Under the pieces are notes generated by a model. It was not told the DNA's origin. It did not search any database and worked only from the letters and a program-made list of their open reading frames with translations. Positions 12,101-26,323 of a stretch of 64,000 nucleotides of DNA are shown piece after piece; position 1 is the stretch's first letter; each line of letters opens with the position of its first letter. The translations under genes and the position numbers were made by a program. The DNA lies in the NCBI GenBank assembly GCA_024362935.1, contig JANCRA010000004.1:26713121-26777120 (forward strand), given 5' to 3'. This DNA is from Setophaga petechia (Eukaryota; Chordata; Aves; Passeriformes; Parulidae).

Positions 12101-13218
12101 AGATGTGTTTCATTCTCATAAAAAAAGTTAAACCCACCTGGCTATACCAGGATTAGCTAACACCCAGCCCTGCTAAACAGGACTTGCCAGAGTATGTAAA
12201 AATAAAACCACTTAATCAGCCATTAGGAATGATGAAGAAACAGTCGTGATGTTTCTGCAACTTAGCATAATAACGAAGCAATATTCTGCAGTAAGATAAA
12301 GGGACACAGGGCATGCCCTGCTCTGAGTGGAAGGAATAACTGCACCATGTGCAAGCACTACAAATCAATACAGCTTACTTCAGAGCAGCTAAGGCAGGGT
12401 AGCACTGACTTCAGTCAATGCACATTAACTCCACCAGGCATAATCTATCTCCAGATAAGCTTGTTGCAAAAATAAGAACTCAATGCCTTAATTTCTGCTC
12501 CTATGATTTGCATTGTACTTTATTTCAGCCAGAAAACATGGAAATCTATATTAAGAACTAGCCTCTGCCATCAAGTTCCCACTCTGACAGGCAACAGAGA
12601 CTGGTAAACAGCTGGAAAAGGAAGTCTACTTGATTCTGTATTAATTCTGAGAATTGCTGTCTTGTCAGGATCAATCCTGCATTCATGCTCCAAGCCCCTT
12701 CTATCCTCACTAACCAGCTCCCCACAATGAAACCCAAAGAAGAGCTACAGCAAAAGGCAAACCTGGTTTATAGCAGGGTCTCCGCTCGTACAAACTGTGT
12801 GGATGCAGCAAACTCAAGCCCTTTGATCACAGTCACAGAAAGCTGCCGGGCCAGCCAAAGGCTGTAAAGCAAGCAAAGGCACCCAGGGTTTCTTGGCCAA
12901 ATGCAGCACCTGGAGCAGGATTGCTGCTGTTTGTTACCAGCTCACTCATAGAGATGCCTGCAGTCCTATGGCAGCCACATATCAGAACAGACATCCTGCA
13001 GACACTTGTGCATCTCTGCAGGCACGTCTGGACCTGTGCATACCTGCAGGGAGCTGAGCAGGTGGGCAGTCATCTCCTGCTGCAGACCTGCCTGGGGACC
13101 CTGCTGCACTCCTCTGCAGGGAGCACCCTGGATGATAGTCCCTGCTCTGTGTCACCGTGGGCAGGAGGAGAGCCTGTCACAGACCGTGGGGTTTTGGGTG
13201 GTCCCCCACGTTCAGGGG
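9164..13218. other. Non-coding stretch, nothing recognised
   Basis: Frames of 60-101 codons occur (for example 9814-10119 and 12921-13223) but are not supported by splice-like flanks or recognisable domains. The 12.9-13.2 kb part is more GC-rich and contains several CTGCAGG-like words, but no defined repeat unit. Confidence 0.45.
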
Positions 13219-13252
13219 TGTAAACCACCCTGGGTTGTAAACCACCCTGGGT
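13219..13252 (+). repeat. 17-bp perfect tandem duplication
   Basis: TGTAAACCACCCTGGGT occurs twice without a gap (13219-13235 and 13236-13252). Confidence 0.9.
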
Positions 13253-16200
13253 GTCAACTGCTCTTTTTATTTGAAACTCTTCTTTTTTTTCCTGTGAAGC
13301 ACTAGCAGTAAGGATAGAAACCTGCATTCTCATCTCAATAAGAGATCTCGAGGCAAAGATATCTCTCTGTCTTGGATATTTTTCCCCTCCCCTGATGTCA
13401 AAAATCATAAACAACATATTATTTTGTTCTTCACAAGAGCTTTCACAGGAGACTTTGAAACTTCTATCTGACTGCTCTTTGTTTCCTCAAGTAACTCAGC
13501 CCCACCCGAGTCTCCTCTTCATCCTGACTACATTTCTTATAGGCACTGAGAAATCTTACAACCACACTCCTATCTCAGCCTGGCTGGCCTTTTAAATTTG
13601 GAAAGGAGAATGGTAAAAACTCGTAGCAGCTGTCAAAATGAAAGTGAAAAAAGAGAATCCCATAAAATTTCAATGTAAGCAAAAGGGAGCCAATTTGTTA
13701 TGTAAAGCAGAACATCAGGTTGCACTCCCTCTCCTCTCCCTCTCACTCTCAGGGCACCCTGGGAGACTAGAATGCTATTTTTTTCCTGTCCTTTCCCTTC
13801 CTCTGCATAGGCAGATTGTTTTCAGTTGCATAGCTGGAATGGTAATCCTCTTCCTTCTGTCATTTTTTCTCTTTCCTTTGGGCCTGGTTCAAAACACAAA
13901 TTAAGACACTCTTTTGTGTTTGACATAGTAAGTCTGTGTCAGCAAAATTCAGTCTCCAGCAAGAATTGCAAGAGATGTTGTGACATCAGGAGTAAATCAC
14001 TCCTTGAAACACTTCTGAGAAAAACAGACTTTCGATTTACGATTGGTTTACTGTTAAGGCTTTCATTTGGATATTTCAAAGTAATTTTTATTTCTGAAAA
14101 AAATTCAATGATATCCAAGCAGCTGGACCTTTTCTTACTAATATAATTAAAAATAACCATAGCATTTAAGCCCACAATTAGACCCCAGTAAAACAGAGTA
14201 AATAAACTAATGAGGAATTGGAATTTTCCACCAATGCAAGCATCAAGTGACTTTTTTGTCAGACAGCTTGTTTCACATCCAGAACCTAGGCAAAACATTA
14301 CCAAAAAAGGACAGTTGAGGGAGCAGGGTGGTATTAGATATGAGAGTGCACTCTTGCTTCTACAAGAATTATTCTTTTAGTTTTCTATATTGGTGGAAAA
14401 TAGCCAGAAATTTAGGGTAGTACGCAACAAATGAGAAAGAGTATTTCAGGAAAGTAATAACCTGCTGAAACTGCAATGAGTCATGTGTACAAGATGTTAA
14501 GAGATTGTGGCATAAAAAATACATAAACTTGCCTCAGTGTGTTGCTGTAGAACACAGTCTACTTGAAATTTTTTTTCTGACCTTAATTTAATCAAGAACT
14601 AGTCAAGAAAAAATAATTTTAGAGTTATATCAGACCAACAGTGTGTCTACAGAAAGGAAAAAAGAAGTTGGTTTTGCATTTGCATTTTTAAAAGACACCG
14701 TAGCTTTTCATAAAGCCTGAAGTAAAACAAAAAGGATGAAATGGATGGCACTGTAAAAAATACGCAGCCAGATGCATAGTTAAGGCCTAGTCAAGGGAGA
14801 AAAGGCAGACTGAATAGTTCTGTGGGTAGAGCAGATCTATCCAGCAGTGTCTGGGAGCAGGACCTGGCCCTCAGCCACAAGCTAGAAAAGACGGTTCTGA
14901 GGATAGGACAAGACTGCACAGGATGAAATGCAGCTCAATGTGCTGGGACTTACTGGTGCTAAATTAACCCAGAAGCACCTGTTTAATGTAAATTAACCAC
15001 GAGGTTACTGCTTTCAGCAGCTATTAGCACAGATCATAGCTTCATTCAGTGCCCAGCTACATCAAGGGACAGGGAATCAGGGATAAAATGGGCTGGTAAT
15101 TTGCAAGCCTGCTTGGGAGTTAGTCATGTCAGCCTATCTGTGGGCACATCTGTCTGTGCCTCATAGGATAATATGTTCTTACCTTACCTCAACAAAACTC
15201 AAAAAGTTTGCTCCCAGACAATGCTCAAATACCTGAGAAAAGGTGCCTAAATAAAGTTTAAGTCACTCTATGAATGGTCTTATACCACATGGAAAGTCCC
15301 AAGGCTGGTATGTGTGCTTTGCTGGACCAGAAACACTGTTTTGTCAAGATATATCCATCTTAAACAATAACTCTCATCTGTCATCAGCCTAAAGTGCTTG
15401 CAGGTGCTGTGCACAGGGTATGAATACAAACACAATCAAAACTGGCCCCACTTTCTCCCCCCTCGCTTGCCCAACCTTGCTCCAGTACCCTGCTAGTGTT
15501 TCTAACTGCCCATGCTGTGCATCCCTGGCACTTCTATTCCTTCCTAAATGAGGACTGCTGGCACTTCTTACATCACTTTGCTCACTGCCTGCCTCTCTGT
15601 CTCCCTACCTTTCTAGTGTGGTTTGAACCTCTGCCCTTTTAATGGCAGGAGACCTGTGCTGATGTGATGCTTCCTTTTCTCTCTGAGGGCAAACATTTAA
15701 TGACATGATGGCTGCAGCCCTCTTCTGTACAATTCTTACCCTCAGTGGCACAGTGTGCAAAGGATTGTGTTAAACCTCTGTCGTGGCATTTCCTAGTGAC
15801 AAGCGTTTCACTTGCTACATTAGGCCTACTGCCAGTAAGGTAATGAAGATATGAAACATAGCAGTTTCTATTTCATTTCCTTAAGTGCAAAATTACTTTG
15901 TAGCTGAAAACAAAAATCTTCATTTAGCAAGCCAGGCTATTTGAGCAGAAGATTATAAAAATACATTCTGGAAGGAGATAGGGAAAGAACAATATATAAA
16001 CAATAATACAAAAGTATGTTCAGTTTTTAATGCTGTCACTGCCTCAAAGTCCATGGTACAGAAGGATGAAGTCAGCCAAGGGCAAGTTAGACAGCCCTTG
16101 GGTGAGAAGGTCTTCTCAGGGAGCTCACAATGAGCCTGTGCATGTTGGAGGTCGAGCAGCAGACAGCACTGCAAAAATATTCCTTGCTTTACTGTTTGTT

Positions 16201-17639
16201 TTCATTCCTTCCTCATCAAGATCATGGAGAAATTTCTACCCTTCCAAGGGAGCTATTAGCTCTACTAGTCCATTTCCTCCTTCACATCCTGCAAAGCCCA
16301 AGGTCTCAAGGGATGACTAAGCCAATGTTTTTAAGATGCAAAGAAGTGAAATGGATATAAACTCAGAGTAATCTCAATCAAAGCATGGGAGAATACAAAT
16401 GTGACCATAAGCTGGACTTTGCTGAGACCAGAAAATGTGCTCCAGGCCAGCACTGTTCTTCTTAGATGCCATAGATTTTTAGGAAATAGCAAGGACTGGA
16501 GAATGAGCATATCCCTTTCAAAGCAGGAAGGTAGGGTTGATCATTTGTCAAGGCACTTTTTCAGAGGCAGCTGGCAGGTGAACTGTAAACCCACTAACCC
16601 CAAGTGCACTGAGGATGTGGGAGACACCAGGTGGGGAGTACTGAGAGGAGAAGCACAAGCCAACATGCTGTGGATTGATACAGCTTGGGGAATGTCAGGT
16701 TTATAGCAATGACTCATTTTAAACACTGGCATTTTGAATCACATTAAAAATACATATAAGGACAGCACTAAGGCATTTGGTGTTCTGAACAGTTCCTGAC
16801 TTGGCCTTTAAGATATTCAATAGGCCTGATTAATCTCTCAGTTACATGGTTGCAGGTGAGGACAATCTCACTGAATTTAGGCCATTAGTTATCTACAGCT
16901 GGAAACTGCATGCACTACACTTATAAAATGTAGTATTAACCTGGACACAGAGATTTCACTCTTTTTCCAACTACGAACTATTACACAAAGACTTTGAGTT
17001 AAAAGCCAGCTAGCTTAGGTCATTAAGAAGGAATTTTTTTTCCATTCCAGATTTCCACTATGGCACATACCTGATCGTTGCTGACTGTAGTAAACTCCCT
17101 AAGGAGAACAATTACTGAAATGCTTACAAAGACTTTTAACATTGCAAGAGTATTTAAAAAAAAATTTAGTACCCCTTTTTGGAGGGAGGAGAAAGATGTT
17201 AATCTTGCCCATCATAGTGCTGAGAAGTGTAAAGAAGAAAAACAAGGAGTGGGTACATGGATACAGACCAGCTTGAAAGTAGCACTTTTTCCTGATACTG
17301 CCACTGGCTGCTGCTCACATGTACAGCATATAATCATTTAACTGCTGAACCTAAAACTTTCTCTTAGGAGTTTTGATAAAGGACACCCAGAAGCCTCTTT
17401 CATTGCAACTGGACTGCTGGTTTCAATGGATGGACAGCATGGTTTCATGTTGGGGTGGGAAGGAGAGCAGGTATGTTGTTAAAAACATAGATATGTCTAC
17501 TTTTTGTGTCAGGAGGAGATTTTTTTTATCAACATGTTGTTAGCTGGAGTCAAACCCAAATATTTTGACTCTACATCAAATATTTTGTTACATCAGAGGA
17601 TTATTGTTTTCATCATTTTGTATCAATTTAGATTGTAAA
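13253..17639. other. Non-coding stretch, nothing recognised
   Basis: Mixed AT-rich sequence. The antisense frame at 13939-14304 (121 codons) and the frames at 16.0-16.7 kb (up to 101 codons) have no recognisable domains. No CR1 ends seen. Confidence 0.45.
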
Positions 17640-17800
17640 TGGTATTTTTGCCACTGTGTTTCCCAGAGGACACAAATTTCATTTTTGATGAAATTAATGA
17701 TGCAGATTTGCTGGTAATTATCAGCTATCAGTTATTTTGTATTAATACAAATTGATAATTTATTTTCATTCATATTTTGCAAAAGCATACTAATCAAATT
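17640..17800. promoter_or_regulatory. AT-rich block dense in homeodomain-type ATTA/TAAT sites; possible conserved non-coding element
   Basis: TAAT/ATTA cores cluster here with GATAA-type words. A perfect 16-base palindrome (TTTGTATTAATACAAA) lies at 17736-17751, and an inverted pair AATTATCA (17716-17723) / TGATAATT (17753-17760) flanks it. The pattern resembles developmental enhancers, but it is also what AT-rich sequence yields by chance; conservation cannot be judged here. Confidence 0.2.
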
Positions 17801-18817
17801 AAATACTAAGGGAGGCGAATGAGGAGGGGTGGGGAGGAAGTGAATATTATAATTTTAGCCCAGTACACTGAAAGATAAGCCAGCAGTAGATAAATATACA
17901 ATTTTGTGTTTTAACAGGAGTGTGCATCTGTTTCCCATTAAGTTTGCTTGAGACTAGCAAGGAGTCAAGGTTTCCCGTGATTTAATTTGAAGAGCAATTT
18001 GGATTTCCTGTGCCTCAGCTGGAGGTATTATTGGTTTGAGACCAGAAATGCCCTAACTGTCTGAGGAGTTTCATGTTCCACAAAGAATAATACCTACAGA
18101 AATTTGAACAGGATGTCAAGAAGTGTTATATGTGGGCTCTCAGTGCTCTCCAGTGTTTCTAATATAAATCCGCATGAGTTCATTCTCTCTTTTTGCCACA
18201 CAAAGCGACCGACTTGGAAAATATAATAAGCTAACAACTACTGCTCAGCATAATTCATAGTGCAATTCTGTCTATCAGAGGAAGTAAAATTCCACATCAG
18301 ATTCCCTGGAAAAGACATGACTGACCTAAACAGCCAAGACTGTTGTTCACAGAGGGGGAGCAGAGCCTGGACAGACAGCTGCCAAGCTCTGGTCATGCGT
18401 GATGTTCAGAAAAGTCTGAACACATTTCTTGTGACAGCAAGGTTCTTCAGTGCTTCTCAGGCTCTCTACACAGAAGTAGAGACACTCTTACTGCTTATTT
18501 AAATCATGGCCTTGGTTCTTGTGATCAACATATAATGCTGATGATATATTTGCATGAATAATTGGACATTACTAAGATAATGACCATCTGTTAGATGCTT
18601 TTAATGGATTTATTTGCAAACTACACTTCACTATCTTTTGAACAAGGAAACGTGTTATTTTGAGTCAATCAGATTGTCAAGAGATTAATATATCAACGCT
18701 TCTATGGATCTCCTCTTCAAATGAAATCTTAGTCCCAACTGAAGTCAGTTCTGGATTTTGTCATAGGGCTAGATATAGCTGATATTTTCACCTCTTGTGC
18801 TCCCTGATGTTATAAAC
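17801..18817. other. Non-coding stretch, nothing recognised
   Basis: AT-rich. A frame at 18260-18502 (80 codons) is not supported by any domain. Confidence 0.5.
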
Positions 18818-19344
18818 TGTCAAACTGTGAGCCAAACTTATAAGAAAATTTAGCAAAGATTTATTAATTTGTCTGCAAGGCCAAAGTTCAGTCTTCAAAA
18901 CCACCACAGCCAAAGAAACAGCGTCGAGCCCGGGGTCGGCGCCGGGTGAGCCTGGGTCTGATCTCAGAGGGGCAGAGTCTCCCCAGTTCACGCTCGCGGC
19001 TCCGTGCAGCGGGGTTTTGTACAGTTTATTCTGCCCCAGGCAAAGATGACCGAATTGTTTGTGTCTCTTCACACGCATCGTGGTTGCTTTCCATGTGCAG
19101 AGGTGGACAAAAGCCCCGTCCAGGTGTCTGGATGTTGTCAATCAACTCCAGAGAAGCCGTGTATTCACATGTATCAGGGTGGTGCCCTGACTACCTCAAT
19201 AGATGCAATCGGCAAGGAAACCAGCGATTATCGCCCTGGAAACTTCTATTCTTACATTAAGGCGTCGATATTTATCTTAATGTTCGTCTGGAACTAGCTG
19301 TATCTGAATAAGACAGCTGCTCCCAGTCAGGATAGTCAAAAGAC
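18818..19344 (-). mobile_element. Candidate endogenous-retrovirus solo LTR (minus strand)
   Basis: Read on the minus strand, this segment has a polyadenylation signal AATAAA (plus 19025-19030) followed by a CpG-rich R/U5-like stretch (GCGCCGACCCCGGGCTCGACG at about plus 18924-18944). Further on lies an AT-rich tail with a second AATAAA, ending near GTTTGACA at 18818. A sharp CpG-rich island over an AT-rich background with internal poly(A) signals is typical of avian ERV LTRs, and the U5 wording recalls bird ERVL-type LTRs. No internal gag/pol sequence is adjacent, hence solo LTR. I could not find a clean target-site duplication, and both ends are uncertain by tens of bases. Open frames across it (97-117 codons) are incidental. 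The alternative is a GC-rich first exon/promoter. Confidence 0.45.
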
Positions 19345-22300
19345 ATGGTTTGGATTTTACAATATTTTATACATTAATAGCATGAATTATCTCTACCATA
19401 TACACTACACTGAGAGAGCTCTGAAGAGTCAAGTATAGGAATTGTGATTTTTTTTAACACCTTCCCTGGTAAATATTCTTGCATACAGACAGATTTTTGT
19501 CTAAAATACTCATCACTTGTGTTTCCTCCTAAGCAGAATAATCCACAAGACACAGGGTTTTAACTCAGCTACATCAAAAGGGGTAATGCTGATTACTATT
19601 TGCAGCCTACTTACTTCCTTTCAGGAACTTGTAAAAATTATGTTAAAATTCAGTCACTGTCAGTTTTGAGGAAAAATTTGCATTGTTTCTTTGACAGTAT
19701 AAACTATTCTGCATTTTTTCTGGTTAAGTTAAACTGCACTGGATTTTGTAAGATCATACCATTACTGGATATTTAGGAAGCTTCAAATAATTCTGTCATT
19801 TAATGATCTAGAAATAGAAATTTACCTGTAAAACTGCTTGACTCATTGTGTCTGCAGTGCATAACTCTTCATAATGAATAGAAAACATGAAATGACTTAA
19901 TTAAGGCTAGGAAGATACCAATATTATTATTCATTTAAAATTCACACATTATTTTTCCTGTGTTTTCATTGTCGTTGTTGGGTCTTTTAAGTGTTCACTC
20001 TATATCCAGTCATTTGGATTTTTAGGTGAAAATCAGAAGAGTTTCAGCAGAGCAGTTTACCTCATGTCTCATGTTTTGGAGGCACTGTTGATCTCAAAAA
20101 GCAAGAAAGCAAGAAAAGCAGGCTACTCTGTTACTCAATTGAGTTTGTTTTAGGCTATTCCAGGCTATTCCTAGAAAGTATACATTTTCTGGTGCTTTTT
20201 TCCTACTATTTACATTTTTATGTATGAGATTTTAGTTTTCATATTGAGATTCTCCAGTGTAACTGATCCCACATCTAAGACACCTCATGATGCATTAGTC
20301 TGTATTTGTAGCTCATAGGTGATGTTTGTCATATTGTTACACACAAATATTCTCTCAACACTGCAGCAACATTATCTAATAAAAACATGAAGAACAGAAC
20401 TTCTGTACAGTCTCCATGATATTTTACTAAAAGTGGAGCCAAATGCTTGCAAATTCTAGTCAGGCAGCTGAAAATTTGACTTATGACATTCACTAATAAG
20501 TAATAATTATTCAAATGGAGACAGAATTCTATTGATACATATGGGCTGTAGTGATCTTGAAACAAAATTAATGAGAGGTATAATCAGATATGGAAAATAT
20601 GGAAAATTGCACAAAGATATTTATTCACAACAAAAAGATATTTTATCAAGTATGACCTTCTGTTAAGAAAATAACACAGGTTTTGTTATTTTTTCCTATC
20701 CGCCATTGTATCTCAATTTAAAGTTTCTAGAGATCTCTTACAACCAGCATTACTGCAACGTCATCCCTGACAGGAGCTCAAAACAATTCTGTAACTAACA
20801 TGAGTAGAACCTCTTTAATGATATGTGACCTGGAGGTATCAGAAGGGTACAGCAATACCAAGATGAAATATGACTAGTTCTGTATGAACAACCTTCTCTC
20901 GCTTCTCCAAATCCAAATCAAGATGCTTAGGTAATTAGATGCTGAAACAGCAGCTGGTTTGAAACAGACATTTTTTTTTTTTGGCTGGTACTAGCATGTA
21001 TTTTCCTGATCTCTTCATAGAGCCCTGGCCATGCCATGTCCTGAGACCTTTCCTGGTGACACACAACATTTGTTTCTGTCAGTGGAAGCCTTGGCCTTCT
21101 GTGCTCTGTGTGACCCAAGAGCCATATGTATAATGTTTATACAGAATCATTTGTAACACTGCTGATAACACAAGTGAGTGCTGCTTTTTCACATGCATTG
21201 GTGCATTTTTTTTGAGCAGTCAGAGTCGCACATCCCTACCCAAGCCATACTTGCAAAATGCAGTCTGTATGTGCCTGTCTTCAGTCAAACCTTTTCCTTT
21301 CCTGGAATGTTTCCAAGGCTTCCATATGTTAAAACAGTGCTTTCCCTTACTAAATAAATAAAAGAGAATTGATTTAGTTGGTTTTCTCTTGCTAAATCAA
21401 GGATTGAAAGGAAAGTGGCAAATACCCAAATGTACATCCAATGACAAATGCGAGAAAATACTTTCTTACATCCCTAATGTATTTCCATAGCTGTGCCTGA
21501 ATTCTGAAAAAATTCTGGCAGCTGAGCTCAAGAAATACAACACTTATTCTTTATTTCATTATATCTTTCATTAAGAAAATAATGGTCTCTGACCCAGAGA
21601 ATTGAATAAACAGCCTTGCATGGACACTGGTGAACTGTGGATCAGTCCTGTGGGATTTATCTGTAAAGGCAGTTGCTAGGTTTTGTCCCACCTAATTATA
21701 AATATTTTTATATAAACGTCTACCAAGTCCCACCAGTCAGGGGAAAGCAGAACATGACTATCAGTATTACTTTAGTGTCTACTTGAAGATGAAAGGAATC
21801 ATATTCAGTGATTTCTTATATTCCTCTGTACAAAGGTAAAACTCTAACCTTGAGACATTTCCATTTAGTTTAGTCAGATGAATGCCATCAGAAAATTTAA
21901 TTTTCGATGCTTCCCCTGGGAGTTTCCTACCAATTCCTAAAATACTTCTGTCAAAGATGAAGCATTTATCAAATAATGTGTGCTACAAACGTCAACACTG
22001 TAGGCGGGGTGATTATTACAATGCATGCTTAACTTGTAAAAGCAACTAAGAATACATTTTGGGTTGAGATTGTTTCAGGGGTAATTGTTATGCCTATTTT
22101 AACAGCAAAAAATTGACTAAATGTTTCAATTAGCACTTGAAGTTGCACATCTGAAAGAGGTGAAGTTGTTATGATGTGGTATTAACTTTGAAAAAAATCA
22201 GCCAATTAGTCCTTTTTCTGCGTGTGTAACTCTCCACTATGATCCTGGCCTTTAGAACCTGGCCTGAAGAACAAAATAAACCAGCATAACAAAGATACAA

Positions 22301-25300
22301 AACCACTTTGTCTTATGTAAACCATGTGATATTATTTATCACAAAGACAAAGTTAAATCATACCAGTTCAAAAAAACTCAATGCTTTTTAGCACCACAGC
22401 TTTAGGAGTTAAAGTCTCTGAAGAGTATAGTGAAGTGTTTAGGGAGAAAAGATGACCTGTCTTAAAATTCACAAGCTGATAATAATTTTAAAAACTTGTG
22501 TCACCTGTGCACATTTGGAGGCCATTACAAATGTATTTTCCACTAGAAGAAGTACAATACAAAAAAAATAAAAAGAAAATAGTCACAGCATTCAACATTA
22601 TCCATAAATGATTATAACTTTGTAAAATATGGGAGAAACACAAAGGTACTTTGTGGGACTTCAAATGGACTTTGAACTCCAACTTTTCATTCACTCCTGT
22701 AGTGTCAGGAACACTCATTCAGCATCAGGAAAGCTAGACTGCAAGCTCATCTTAGCCTCAGGGATTTTCATTAATCTTTTTCAATTCGTAAGAAAATGAG
22801 TGCTATAATTACCAGATTGTATACTGACTGAGCCTAAGGTTGATGATGGAACATTTTGCAGCCAAGAGCAAAAGTCCTAGAAATTAAAAAGAAGCAAGAA
22901 TTTGCAACACAATGTTATTACACTTAGCCAGAGTTGTATACAAATCTGTGAACCATCAGATATTGAGTATGACTGTTAAATCTGTCACGAGTTGCAATAT
23001 GTATGAGTTATTTCTTTCCTTGCTCTCCATTTCTGAAAGTATGTAAAATCCACACTGAAATTAATTGAAACACCATATTCTATACAGATATTTATATGCT
23101 TTAACAAAATCTAGTCGTGTGTTTCAGGAAGAGAGAAAGCTGAGAGCAAAGATTCTGGGAATCCAAGAGAATTCCAGCAATATAAATAGATATTTCAAGC
23201 ACCTTAATGGCAGGTTCAGACAGGAGGGGAAAAAAGGGTTTGTATTATATATGGTCTTGGCAACACTTCCTAGGATAACAGAAAACACCCTCACAACACA
23301 ACCATGACAGTAAAAAATGTAAGGTCACATTACAGATAACTTAAAGTTTAGCTCATAATACTAATGCAGTAGATAGAGGAAAAATAAAAGAATGTGTATA
23401 AAAATTATGGTTTTTTCCACAGGTGTTTCAAGAAGATGACAGAAACTGTTAGTACGAGCAAGCCTAAAAATTGCATTTTTAATTGCTCTTTTACTGGTTC
23501 ATAAGCCCTTAATGTGGCTTCCCTTAAATAAACCCTACATTATGAGTGACGTTTTTTGCATGGGCATCAGTGGTGTAAAAGTCAGCTGACAGACTTCCCC
23601 TCTGTAATGATGGAAAGCCCTTGTCACTCTCCATTGACCACAGAAAAAGCTGAAACTGTCACACAAGTGATGAAGCTCAAGAATAAGTGAGAAAATCTGG
23701 TTTATTCCTAGCACAGTGTTTTGAAATGATGACTGCTGAATATTTTTATTTTGTTGAGAGTTTTTAGAATTTTTCCAAACAAATGACTGTAGGGATGCTG
23801 AGGAAACTGATTTGGTTTTTTAGGGTAAAACCAAGAGACAGCAGAAAAATGATTTTTGTAAAGACAGAAATAAACTTTATATATTCAGAAAATACAATCA
23901 GGTATTTTTTAAGTGATTGAGGCAGCTCTATAGTCACTGGGCTATAAAACAATCTGAACATAGGAGCGCAGGTAATTTTTTTTCTTGATTTTAGTATAAT
24001 TTTCATGAACAATTTCTGCCATTATTTCTAACTTAGAATATGATTCATCCGCTTGAAATAATTTTAAACCCTACAATTTTTGTTAAATGCTTGAGTTCAT
24101 TGACAAGCAACAGAAAAATTGCAATCTATGAAAAAAGTTGTCCCAACTTTTCCTTTCTCTGTATGTGATTAACTGTCCTTTGGAAATGATGATGATCAAC
24201 GCAGCTCTGACTTATAAGAAGTGAGTGGGAAAAATAAGGAAGCAAAAAAGGATAGAATAACAGTGGCATTGGACAACACTAGGAGTATTTCCTGGCATAC
24301 TTCTCAAAAAAACTAAGAGAACTCTGACTTGTCAACCTAGGAGGATATGCCATCATCACAGAAGAAATATCAGCCTCTGTGACTGGTTTAGGTTGATGTC
24401 ACTGCGTTTAAGAAGACACATAGATTGGAGCTCTTTACATGCTTGGATCTGCTGTCAAAAGAGCCAACAGTGCTGGACTTTCAGGCACAGAAAATCAAAC
24501 CCCATTGGTTTAAAATTATGCCATCAGACACTTGGTGATATCCAGCTCTTCCAAAGCAGCTGTCAGACAGATTTGCAGTAGAGTGACTAATTTGACATAC
24601 AATACAGGATTATCTGGTGATCACTTCCTGGTCTTCACCTGGGGCAATACAAGAAGAAATTCCATACTGAGAACAGATTTTTCTGAAAAAGTGCAGAAGT
24701 GTCAGAAATACTGTGAGGTTTACAGAGGCAATAAAAGTACACAGTAGCTGATGGAGCCTGTTATTTTGGAGAACATGGGTAAACAAATTATTTTTGTCTT
24801 CAGTTTTTTTCCAGACTGGTTTGTGTCGGCCTACAGATACAATTCCTCTTTGGAATTGAGGAATTGCAAATGGTTGGTGTTTGGCACTCCAGCTGATTCT
24901 TTCCACACAAAGACACATGAAAATATGAATTAATATGTGTAACTCCAATATCTATTTTATAAATAATTACATCTTTGTCTTCCATGTATGGTGCATGGCA
25001 GCCTAGTAGGTTTCCCAGCAGACAGAGCGATGGCGCGCCAGACCTCCAACAAACTCTAAGTGATCTTTACCTACAGCGACAGTAACTAGACTTTGTCAAC
25101 ACATTTGTGATTTGTGCTTAAGATCCACTGTAATAGATTGTTCTTGGTGGTTTTAGCTATGTTATTTTTCAGAGAAGTTCATCTCAACCAATAACTTCAG
25201 AACAGTAGATGAAAATAGTGTACTGTGAAACAGCAAGAGCTGCGAGCTGTTCCCTTACACTGATATAAACCCACTGAAATACAGTGATATAAGTCCACCA

Positions 25301-26241
25301 CAGAATCAATGACTCACAGCAAAATACAAAAAATAGCAATGCTAAGCAGTCAGTAAAATAATCTTTAAGGTTATATAAGTTTATTTAGTGGTAATGATAA
25401 AGTACCATGTTAGCATTAATATGATTAATTTTTTTAAAGCAGAGAATATTTGTGATAAGTTGCTGTTAAAATTAGGGTGGGGATCAGGTTGTGTTCATCT
25501 ACTTTCTATCCCATTTATTGTGTGGTGATTAGCCCACCTTATTTTCCCTTATGACATTTTAAAATCAGTTCAATAAATCCTTCTTTACAAAGATTGTCAT
25601 ACTTGTCTAAGTATATATTGAACAAGTTCTGGCTGCTTGTTTTAGCTGCAAAACAGGTACCCGTAACAGAACTTGGTTGGCATTAATATTGCCATTCACA
25701 GCATCTGTCTTGTCAAACATCACACCAGGTAGTAGGAAAAACAAGCTTTATTAATAAGTTCACAGTATTGGTTCACAGGTCATTGGGTAAAATTTGGCAG
25801 TCTGTGTTATTAAAAAGAGCAGAAAAAATGTTTGAGATATTACCCTCTGAGTTTAAAATCTGAATCCTACTGGGTTGCTCATGGATGAGATTGCATGGAT
25901 AAATAAAATTGCTGAGAAAAATTGTACTAAAAAGACAAACGTGTCTGGTTTTACCTCGCTTTGACAGTCAAACTGTAGCAAAGGAACTAACATTTCCATA
26001 CTTTGGAAACAGAAAGCTGGTGTCTTGCTCTACATCATGCTGACAGCAGAGGAAGCAGAACAAAATAATCCCTCTCGTATTTTCTAATTCACTGTTCTCG
26101 GGAATCTATCACTCTCCTAAACTTCTAGTCATCTCACTCTCTCCCTAACATTTTATCTTTCTGTAACATGCAAAGTGTAGTGATACATTTCTGGATAGTA
26201 TAATAAAACATTTGCCTATGTATTTTCAGCACAAACATGTG
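19345..26241. other. Long non-coding stretch, nothing recognised
   Basis: Nearly 7 kb of AT-rich sequence without a recognisable transposon or exon. Short items include a 10-base tandem AGGCTATTCC at 20152-20171 and a 12-base T run near 20971. The most open frames (for example antisense 24610-24948, 112 codons) carry no domain signature. Confidence 0.5.
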
Positions 26242-26323
26242 AAGCAGTAGATCAATTAAAACATCAATTAACAGATAAATTAAAGCAAGTAGATCAATTA
26301 AAACATTAAATCAATTAAAACAT
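26242..26323 (+). repeat. Imperfect AT-rich tandem repeat
   Basis: The word GTAGATCAATTAAAACAT appears twice about 42 bases apart, and a shorter TCAATTAAAACAT a third time. The array is about 80 bases with a nested shorter period. Confidence 0.8.
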
